Positions 48,650-59,300 of a stretch of 64,000 nt of DNA are shown piece by piece. The DNA is from Agrypnia vestita (taxonomy: Eukaryota; Arthropoda; Insecta; Trichoptera; Phryganeidae), in the NCBI GenBank assembly GCA_016648135.1, contig JADDOH010024908.1, positions 96,055 through 160,054 of the forward strand. Reading direction: 5' to 3'. The notes below the pieces were generated by a model. The model was given only the letters and a program-made list of their open reading frames with translations. It did no database searches and was not told the DNA's origin. The first letter of the stretch is position 1, and each line of letters opens with the position of its first letter. Made by a program: the position numbers and the translations under genes.

Positions 48650-50990
48650 TTTGTAGATGTCATCTTTTGTTTCTGATACCTTCTTGCCTGAGACATTCAG
48701 AATCTTGACAATTGACAGATATCTATAAATCTACGTGTAAGTAAATAAGAACATCCTGTCTACTTTGTGTTGGGATAACAATCACCTCAATCTATCAATC
48801 CGATATCCTGAGAAACATGTACGAAACAATAAAATAAAACCAACTTGACTTACATTTGAAATATACATACTACAGAAAACTTTAATCCCCATTACAATTT
48901 AACTAAACAGGAAAATGGATAGTAAATGGAAAGTAAAAAAAAAAAGGTTATGCTTTTTTATTTATCACATACATATATGTATAATTTTAAAAATAAGCAG
49001 TAAAATAAGTAATAAGTATGGCAGGAATATAATGGCATTGATAATGTTTAAGTAAATACTCCACAATAACTGCCAAGATCTAGGGATATGAGATGCCAAA
49101 TATATATAACTATCTTCTTGTATAAATTATTTAAATAGTTTTATCGTATCGAGATTTTTTAGAACAACATTTTAGCCAAAATCTTACAATATATATATTT
49201 TAATCCGTATTACATGTCAGATGTAATACGGTTTAAATCCACTTATCCACATGTGTAAAACGGTTTAAATCCACAAATCATTACAGATACTAAAAGCATA
49301 GGAGATATGCAAGAAAACAAAATTGTTTTATTAGCAATTGTAATATTTTTTAGTTCATTTGAATACAAATTAAATTTGTGAACTATATGAGTCGCTGATA
49401 TCAATAGTGGACTATAATTCAGATTCTACAAAAATGAGAGATAAAGTTTTGGTACATATCAAGATTTTTTTTTTCATTCAGTCCATACAAACTCTATACA
49501 TGGCCCACTTTTACAGAATGTACAAATTGATCATTCATACTTACCTGAAAAAAATTAGTTTGTAATATAGACTGCTATTGATATCAATGACTCATATATA
49601 AAATAACATGCCTTAAATCAGGAATCAGTTTATCTTATCCCTCTAAATTGTAAAGCACCAATTTTGTGAAAATTTCACCTCATAGGTGATAAATCAAATC
49701 TGTCAAAAAAATGGAAAAATGAATATACATATTGTATGAATATACTCGTATTTACAAATGTTGGTGTCAGCTATACAGAGGCACTCTTCCATAAAAAATA
49801 AATACATATATATAATTAGAGTATTATAAATTGCAATTTTGCAATCAGGATTTGAGAAATGGAAACTGCAACAAGTATGTGTAATACAAACTTAGAAAAC
49901 TAAGTTAATAAAATGGTATATTTTGATACAAATATTTTTTACCAATGGAATTACATTCGGAATTGAAGAAAAGGCGTAAGGAACTTCATTCCTAACGGGG
50001 GTCCCCCGACCGCACACATAATTTTTTGATATCCTTTATATGTACTATATTGGAATATGTTGTATTTATACAATATCCTAGAAGACATCAAATACCCGCA
50101 GTAATAATTTGTTTCCTAATTGATTTCATTTTTAATTTGAAATTAAGGTAAGGTATACAAATCACATTAAATTAACCTTAATTCTTTAAAACACTAAACA
50201 AAACTAGTAATGTCAGTTTTAAATTATTATTATATTTTTACTGTTATGATTTTTTCAATGTCTGTAACTTTTCAATAAATAAAAAATATTAAAATTATCT
50301 TTTGGAAAATAGAAGAATTTTCTTGTACACATATTATTATTATATAGTTTTTTTGCGGATAAAACTCATAATTTAGATAAAACTTACATCGTACAAGCAT
50401 ATAAAATTACAATAAAATATTAATACTTACATATCAAAATATGTAAGAAAGCGAGAATTAAATAAATTCGAAAACTGTTCCTGAAAATTGAAGATATTAA
50501 TGTATGCCAAAAGGAGTGTTTTAGTTACTATTAGCAATGCACTGGCTAATTATTCAAAAGTATCTACGTGCTCATTATATATAGTACCTCATAAGAATGA
50601 ATACTTTGTAAGAAACGGTTTGACATGATGCATAAACGGTGACATAATTCAAAGCAACTGTCAGGCATTATAACTTTAAAACCAGGCAAAGTCTTTATAT
50701 TTTATCACTGTGATGTAAGCATCAAATGGATATCACTAGCAATATTTATTGTATAATCACTAATATAAATAAGGCACAATTATTTAAAAAGGTTTAAAAA
50801 GGCTAATTTGTACAATTATTAAAAAACGGTATTCTAATTTGTACAAAATATGTACCTATAAATTATTTTATATGTATAATTTCTGTCATGGATAAAAAAG
50901 ATTTTCAGATTCTTTTCCATATTAGATTAACTTATAATAACATTGATAATTCAGTTTTCACATGAGAAGCAGTTAAACGTTACAAGAAAG
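48650..50990. other. No gene recognised
   Basis: AT-rich. A perfect 11-bp hairpin lies at 49205-49231 (CCGTATTACAT / ATGTAATACGG). The phrase ACGGTTTAAATCCAC is repeated at 49228 and about 49260. No coding exon. Confidence 0.4.
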
Positions 50991-50996
50991 ATATTG

Positions 50997-51666
50997 TCGG
51001 TGTAAGTGCAATACTGCGGATGAATCATTTGTCAAAATGTTCAGGAGGGACAAAAAAACCTTTCCATTTCGTCTATAAAAAATAAATTCAAATGTAGTTT
51101 TTTTGTGTTACTATTTTATATTAGACAGTAAACTTTTATTTTCGTTTGCGTCAATGACAAATTTGATCTGCGGTAAATGCTTAGGGTAAATTATATGTTT
51201 AATTTGATAAGGATTAATAGTGAATTGGTCAAAATTGATGGAAGCTTAACCATTATATCCTGGTTATACATTTGATGAAATTTTATAGACGAAAATGGTT
51301 GGTGTAATTTATCCTTAAAATATAGATATATGCTACCACGGACGTTTTTTACACAATTCTTTCCTATACATTTTTTTTGTATCTCGGATTAGGATTAGGG
51401 AGCGTTTCCATGAGAGCGCTTTAGCGGCAAATTTTTTCCTGACTTGATTCAATAATACTTTCACACAGTAAGGCTCATCCGCTGTATTGTATCTAGGGAT
51501 GTACACAGTCTTGCTTGCTTCTTTAGTGGGGATGCTTTATTAGGCGCAGCTATTGGTCAATTTTAATATTTTAATGCGCCAATCAATGCGGTGTCATTGA
51601 ACTGAATGCGCCAAAAAACATAATTTTGACATGATTGGCTCATATGCGGCATTACACTTACACCGA
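50997..51666. mobile_element. MITE with TCGGTGTAAGTG termini
   Basis: The left TCGGTGTAAGTGCAATACTG and right complement (GGCATTACACTTACACCGA) define an element of about 670 bp. Arms extend about 45 bp with mismatches (GAATCATTTGTCAAAATG / AATTTTGACATGATTGGCTC). Target duplication is unclear. Confidence 0.65.
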
Positions 51667-52090
51667 CGATATGCTTTATAAACATTTGTGCAAATGGTGT
51701 ATAAAAATATTTAATGAGTATATACTAAACCTCAAACCCACCAGAATTATTTAACTGATATGCGAGAATTTAAAATATGTTATATGTAAAAGTACTAAAT
51801 AGTCAGTCAATTTCCATACAAATTTAGTGCAAGGAGTACAATGCTGCCCAATGCCAACAAAAGGACTTATTCAAATTCTTGTTTTTATATCTCTTTTGTG
51901 AAAAATCATTAACTCCTCTCATTACAACTGTATTTTTATAAAATAATTATTGAAGAGAGAAAAAAAATCCAAAAATTAAAGTAAAGATACTACTACTACT
52001 AACAAGAATCTCTTCATTTAATACCAATCTTAATTTTAAGTTTTATTTGAAAATAAATTTTGCTGAATTGTACAGTATTTTAATCAATAA

Positions 52091-52535
52091 TAATAAATAT
52101 TATTCCTTGCCCAACGTAACTTGGCGTGTTGGCGAATTTTGAACTAAAACCCGCCCCGCCCGCACCCGGCGGTAACCCCTCGCTCTGTCATTTAGCTCAA
52201 TTTTGTATTTGGTCGGGAGCTGTGACATCTTTATTACCAATATACACTGAATTATTATGTCCAAAACATCCTAAACAGTCCGGGATGGTGCAAGAACAAT
52301 TGCCAATGAAGTATTAAAGTTTTGCAAAGCTGAAAAAGCGAATAATGGACCGATATTACCATCTGACAGTTTGACAGATAAAACGGTCACCATTACTGCA
52401 CGATTTCTTTAGTGCTGCTCGACCAAATTTCTGTATTTAATATGACACCGGTCACCGGACATTATCGTGTAATAAATTTACACCCTGACAACTTCTGTTA
52501 CGCGACAGGCACACCCTCCCTCGCACGCCATGTTA
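52091..52535 (-). repeat. Dispersed ~450-bp repeat, copy 2
   Basis: Inverted relative of 23742-24190. Shared landmarks, as complements, include AAAACCCGCCC, TCGGGAGCTGTGACATC, TATACACTGAATTATTATGT, and TGACAACTTCTGTTACGCGA at the far end. Confidence 0.65.
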
Positions 52536-52562
52536 TAATGGTACGTCTATATACTCAATCAA

Positions 52563-52700
52563 GCAATCTTGTAGTATAGTGGTAAAGAACTCTAATTTTT
52601 AATTCAGGGGTTGGTCCCTACGTACAAATTTTAAAAAAACTCTGAAGATAAGATCAATTGGAGCCCATGTCTGTCTTTTTTAAATTTGCACAAGATTCAC
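52563..52700 (+). repeat. Candidate tRNA-derived SINE
   Basis: TAGTATAGTGGTAAAGAAC resembles a tRNA A box and D arm. 30 bases on, GGGGTTGGTCCCT resembles the B box and T arm, so the spacing is tRNA-like. A non-tRNA body follows. It lies just right of the dispersed repeat. The weak anticodon stem argues against a functional tRNA. Confidence 0.45.
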
Positions 52701-53282
52701 AAAAATTATTGTGTTTGATGCCTGTTATCAAGAAGACATTCTAAAACACTTCATTACCAGGTGTACAAAAATATACAGTTGAATGTTGTATAAAAGCAAT
52801 TTCCATTTTATACAATTTATCGAAAATTTGGAAAACACACATGTATTTTAAGAATATAACAGCTTTTATATACTACATAATATATTAAATTAATCTTCTA
52901 AAAATACAGTACTCACAGGTAAGAAAAATTCACTGGCTATTGATCATATATATCTGTCTGTCAAATAGTGTGCAATAAAAATTACCATCTTATTTTGAAG
53001 GTAATATAGTTTAACAATCATATATTGACCGTTATAACATTGTAGCTTCCTCAATCTTGATGTTTGAATATAACAAAGTCGTTACAATGAGAATAAGGCA
53101 GAATTACACCTAATAAAGCAGCACTGGTTGGTTTATGAGACAATCTAAAATATTATATGGTTTTCGTTTTCAATGACCAACTATTACAGCACCCTGCAGA
53201 ACAAAAATCAAAATATATGTGAATACAAATAATGGCTTTGCAGATGCTGAAGACTGGTTTAATAAAATCTATAAAAAAGGCT

Positions 53283-53388
53283 TCACATATATGAATCTGG
53301 GGTTTGTGGATCCATGTCTTCTCCATAATCTAAATCATCCTCTAAAGCTTCTTCCTCCATACGTCCACCCTCTCCACATGCCAAACAT
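53283..53388 (-). CDS. tsg: tsg last coding exon
   Basis: The acceptor CTTCTCTAG is followed by CLACGEGGRMEEEALEDDLD and a tail ending DSYM, then TGA 53283-53285. The two cysteines match the KCMNC end of vertebrate TWSG1; the 26 acidic residues after them extend past that end. 3' UTR length is unknown: the nearest clear AATAAA on the - strand is well to the left. Confidence 0.92.
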
Positions 53389-56300
53389 CTAGAGAAGAAA
53401 AAATGTACAAAACTTTACAAGATGTCAATTAAATTGAAGAGTAAATGAATATATTGGATCGCTCAATGTACTAAAAATCTTGTTTTTGAACATAATTTTA
53501 TTTTAAATCAACTTAAGCAACCTTAACAGCTTTTATAAAATGATGAATTATGAAACAAGAAGCTAATTTTTCTTTGTGAAAGTAAGACTATGTAATAAAT
53601 TAATTAAAAAATATGTTTTTTTCAAACCGCTATAGTGCAGAAAATTTGCCTTCTTTGACCGCAAATTTTCTGCGCTGTAGCCTATTAACCGGTCATCAAT
53701 TTCACGCACAATTGCTGTTTTTTAGACACTTTTTTGTGATGGTTATATTCATGTAAAAATTAACAATAATCGCTAAGAAGTTGCAGTTTATGGTTGCTTA
53801 ATATTCAGACTTCAATAATTACTTGTACAATAATTACTTATACATTAATTATGAAACCAAGTAACGAAATTTACTGTCAGAAATGTACGCACATGTTTAT
53901 CAAATAAAACCATGAAAGCGAATACTTGATTTTTACATTTTTTATTTAAAAATAACACTTTTTTTAACAGATAAATAACACAATTAATGCACGGTTCGAA
54001 GATGACATTTGGAATGATTTTTTGTATGGTTTGCAAGGCAAACGAGGTTACTTGACAAATAGAACTCTAAGAAAAATGTAACATTTTGTCAATGTCTATA
54101 AACTTTAAGTATGAAGCGCGACGCAACAATGTAACGCATTTTAATTTTTTTTATAGAGCACTTTAGCGGTTTGAAAAAAAACACCCAGAAAACTATGTAA
54201 GACATATGTACGTATTTATGAAAATTCTTAAAAGTGTTGTTATATGTTACGTTGTGTGTTAGGTTTGGTGTTAAATTAATTAATGCTAAGTTCAAACCTT
54301 GATTTACTAATATATACAATAAATTTGATTTACCTGCTTTCATCTAGGCCATAATTAGTACAAGTATCGCCAATACATTCACAACATCCATCATGAAACC
54401 ATCTGCAAAAAAAAAGACAATGTTATTTATTTTATTTTTTATTTTTTAACAAACAGACCGTCAACAGGTTATTAATGACTCTAATAGATGGTCCTAGAGT
54501 GACATTAAAATACAAAGTATGTATATATTGTAACATTTGAACGTGATATTGTTACACAATACACTTTTTACGATTAATTAATGATGAATTGAATATGATA
54601 TAGTTACACAATACACTTTCTACGGTTAATTCATAATGAAAAATATTAAGTTATGCTCCAAGCGGTCAATCATTACATTGTAGGGTAGCAGAGGTTGCCG
54701 CAATTGCCATTAGATGGGTGAATATGTAACCAACTTCAAATCTATTATTATTCTTATCGCCCATGTGATTGTGTTGGTGGGTGTTTGTGATGGTGCTTGC
54801 ACTTTAGATTAAAAAGAGAAATTCCAACCAAATTTGTATTATTTAAACTCCATTGTTTAATAATATTTAACACATTTCTATTATCTTTATTTTCTTTATT
54901 ATTTATACAGTAGAACCTCATTAATTCAACATTTTAGGTATGAAAAGAAATTGCAATACGATTGTGAAATTCGCCAAAAATCGTATAAATCTTGAAAAAA
55001 ACATTAATTTTGTTAAATTTAAGGTTTATATTTAAAGAAATCATTTTGAAAACTCAATATTTGTTATTATGGTAAGCCAAAGAATGTGATATTTCTATTG
55101 CTAAAGTACATGTTGATATATTTGCTGTTCTCGCTTCTGAAAAAAAAAATCCATTTCGTCACGTCTGGATGGCCATAATCAAAAACGCTTCTTCAATCTT
55201 CACAAGAGTTTATCATTTGATTCCGCCTTTTTTCCGGCTCAAACCAACAATGCACAGTTACTAGAAATACAATAATCAATAAATACGTAAAATAATAAGA
55301 TAAGTCAGTAATAACATCTTACAAAGAAAATTAAACATTTTTAACAACACACAGTTATTAGAAAAAATAAAAAAAATACAAATTTAAAAATATGAAAAAC
55401 TATTTAAAACACGTTTCGGTATGAGGATTAGCGCAAATGCTGCAAACTTAAACTATCCTCGTATATCAAGACAGCAAACTGAAGAAAGCATACACAGGAT
55501 TCCCCAATTGATTGGATTGCGACATAATATATATAGAAAAAGGGCATTCCATAATGTACCGTTCATTTCGAAATTCGCCATGAATCGTAAATCTCATGAA
55601 GAAAGCCATTCATTTTGTGAAAAAATGTCTGTTTTTCATTTTTCAAGAAATCATTTCGAAAACGCAATATTTATTATGCTTATGCTATTATGCTAAACTG
55701 TTGTATTAATATATAAAATTTATTGATTTATGGTGCAAGGGGCTAAAAAATATTTCGAATTAGTGGGTTTTCGAATTATTGGAGTTAATGTACTATGAAA
55801 TTCACATTTTGGAATCTTTAAATATTTCAAATTATGGCGAATTTCAAATTATCAGGGTTCAAATTAACGGGGTTTTACTGTACAATAAAACAATTTAAAA
55901 AAACAGTGGTTGTACGTTAGTCCTGATGAAGATACCGTGGTATCGAAACCGGTAGACGTAGAGTCATTATTTAAGTGGTTTATACAAAGTTATTTAATTA
56001 AAATTTATAATTATGTCCAACCACAAAGTTAACGCTATAAACATCAAAAATACATTTCACTCTTCACCGACAATATAAAAATTTTGCAAAGTAGTTTAAT
56101 TATGAAGATATTTGTGGTAAATGAGCGATAAAATACCTGAAACTAGAAGAACCCATGGATCGGCAACCGGCTTTGCATTTGCTCCAAGACATACACTGTG
56201 ACATGTATGCAACTGTACAATTCACAGCGAGAGAATTCTGCTTCAGTGCATCTTGTTCAAGGTTTTCTAAAAAGTATCAAAATAAAACTTGATCATTAAA

Positions 56301-59300
56301 AAACAAAAAAGATATTTGTATAGGTATCTAAGTAAAAGATATATGTATTATATACCTAATAATAATAGTGGTTTAGACTAAAATGAACTGTTTTATAGGG
56401 TTTATTTTAGACTGAGTCACTATTCTTTTAAACTTTGACTATAATATAATAATAGTGGTTTAGTCTAAAATGAACTGTTTTATAGTGTTTATTTTAGACT
56501 GAGTCACTATTCTTTTTAACTGAGACTATGGGCTGCAGCCTCAAGGGTGTTGACCTATGATGTATAGCAGACTCTCGATTATCCGGGATGCGGGATTAAT
56601 TTTAAAAAAAATTGTGTGTGTACTCATATTACTCATATACTTCTTTGGCGTAATTGTAACAAACTAACTAACTAAACATCACACCGTTTTTTCTGCATGG
56701 GTAGGCAGGAGGCAAGGCAAAGCCATGTTCTTCTATCTTGGTACACTACTTTTGCTTCGGCTACATTCATACGTCTTCTCATGCATCCTCTACGGTTGTT
56801 GAGGCTTGTAACAGGGCCATCCTCCAATACTCGCAGTATCTGATTATGCCAGGTCTTTCGCGGACGTCCTCTATTCCTGTTGCCTTCAACACTCGCTCCA
56901 TATATTTTTTTAAACATCCTTTCCTCGTTCATACCGTTCAAACCATCTCAGCACTCTCTTCATTCTATCTACCACACTACAGCCAACATTACATTCACTA
57001 TTAATTTGTTCATTTCTCACTCTATCGACCAAAGATTTTCCACACAAGCACCTTAATAACCACATTTCCACCGCATTCAGTCTACTTTCATTCCTTTGTT
57101 GCCAATTCTAGGCTTCACTTTCATATATCAGAGTTGGCACTAGAACGCCGTTATGTACCGCTAGTCTTGTTACCTTTGACAGGCTCTTGTTGGCCATAAT
57201 TGCATTCAGAGCACCATTTACTTTTTTACCCATAGTCACTCCCCTTTCGATATCACTCTCAGATATTATCAATATTCTGTTCATTTTTAGAAATAAAATA
57301 ATAAATGCCATGCATCTTGCTGAATACCTGTTTAAAAATAATTTCTTCTTATACCTACATACTTGAGGATTCATGCTATATACCTGGACCTAAATAATTT
57401 ATTTTTATACATACTTGAGGATTCATTTTATCAATAAATAAAATAATCAAGTATGTTTTGATGTTTTTAGGGTTGTTAACTTGTTGTGGGCCGTAAATTT
57501 TCGGAATTTTTTGTGATTTTTATTTTTACGAAAAAACCATGAAAACATGCGTATATTAAAAAAAAAACACACACATTCATATTATTTTATCGTAAGTGTC
57601 GAAACGCAATGATTTTTTTATCATTTAAGTAAAAAAAATAATCTTTTTTTGAATTTCCATAATGTTGCCAGCGCAACATTTTCTGAAAAATAATAATATT
57701 TTTTTTATTTGTTTTTAGAGACAACACTACTATTAATAATAATAATCTTCTTCTGTGTGATATATTTTGTTGCACGGCACGGCACACGACGGGACATCGC
57801 ACTCATAACACATAAATATGATACACTTTCACACACACACATATTTCAAATAAACGCAACAAAATTGCGTGTATTTTTGTTAATAAATCACTATTAGTAT
57901 TCAATTGAATCATAAACCAACAAAAACTGACAAATATCGCAAAACATATCGTATATATTTGTATATACGTGTACAAATAAATCGAAAATCGAAAAAATAA
58001 ATCGTATTTCCCGCGTACATTGCGCGTGACCTTGACGATGGAATATTTGAATTTCGATTGCACAACACGCGATCGGGGCGACATCTACAACTTCTCTATA
58101 CGATTTTGACGGCAGAAAAACTTCCGTTTTGATTGTTGATTTAAAATATAATCGGTGATGTTTTTGAGTTGAAAATGGAACGACAGGTCACAACAGGATT
58201 TCTCTATTGGGAAAAAATTACGTTTTTCAAATTCGATACGCGGCCGTCGATAAATAAATTATTTTGTGCCTGTCGGATATGTGCGTCCGCGGCCCAGGGG
58301 GGGTTAAAAATCGTTTGCGTTCAAAGTTTTTTTAGCGCGTCTCGAAACTGATACGCTACAACACAGCAATACCATCGGCAACACAGCCCTGATGATGGAT
58401 CCTACAGTAGGATCCGAAATGTCGGCAATAGAGGTCGAGTACAAACGGCAAAATAGCCCAGATAACTCTACAAATAAAATAAAGAAATAAACTGAACTGA
58501 TTTTTTTATTGTTGATATATTTAAGGTTTCTTAGTTAAGTATATGGTGAATGATGATAAAAGTGTACCTGTCATGTAACGTTGTATACAAAAAAAACAGT
58601 GTACTGCACTCTTCCTCGAAAGCGGTTTTCAAATGGTACTTACATATTTATCTAATTTAAACTTTTGATGCTGTATAACAATAATAACAGTTATTCGTAC
58701 GAAAAAATTGTGTCGAACCTTTTTGACAGAAATTCTTCTAATCTACAATTTTCAAACAAACTATTTTTGCGTTTCAACGAAGAGGAAGTGAGATAACTAT
58801 AAAAAATATTTTTGTGACCCCATATAACTTTTAAAGCGCTAAAAGATATTAACATTTTAGTATGTTATTTAAAACGACAAAATAAAAAAGTATACTTGGT
58901 ATCAGCATACTTGAACATGTTGCGCACAGCCCACCTTTTGTAACACGTTTGAATAATATTGAATGTAATAATTTTGAATGATTTTAAATTAAGATTTTTT
59001 ATTTAAATTTTGCATATAGTTTATTTTTTATTGTAAAATTTATGTACAATCAAAAAATAGTTTTACTTTACACCCTGATACAAATTTTCCATGCCAAATA
59101 AAAAGCAACAATATGTGTGTTAAATAATGAAGAAAAAATAAAATGAACAGTGAACTGGTGTTTTGAAGTATTCAAAAAATGTTTCAAGCGAGTTGTTGAA
59201 TTTGCAAATCTTGAATTCATATAAAAAGGGTCACTCACGTAGCATTACGCAATTGAGTTAAAGTTTATACATTTCTATTTTGTTTATATGACCAGAAGAA

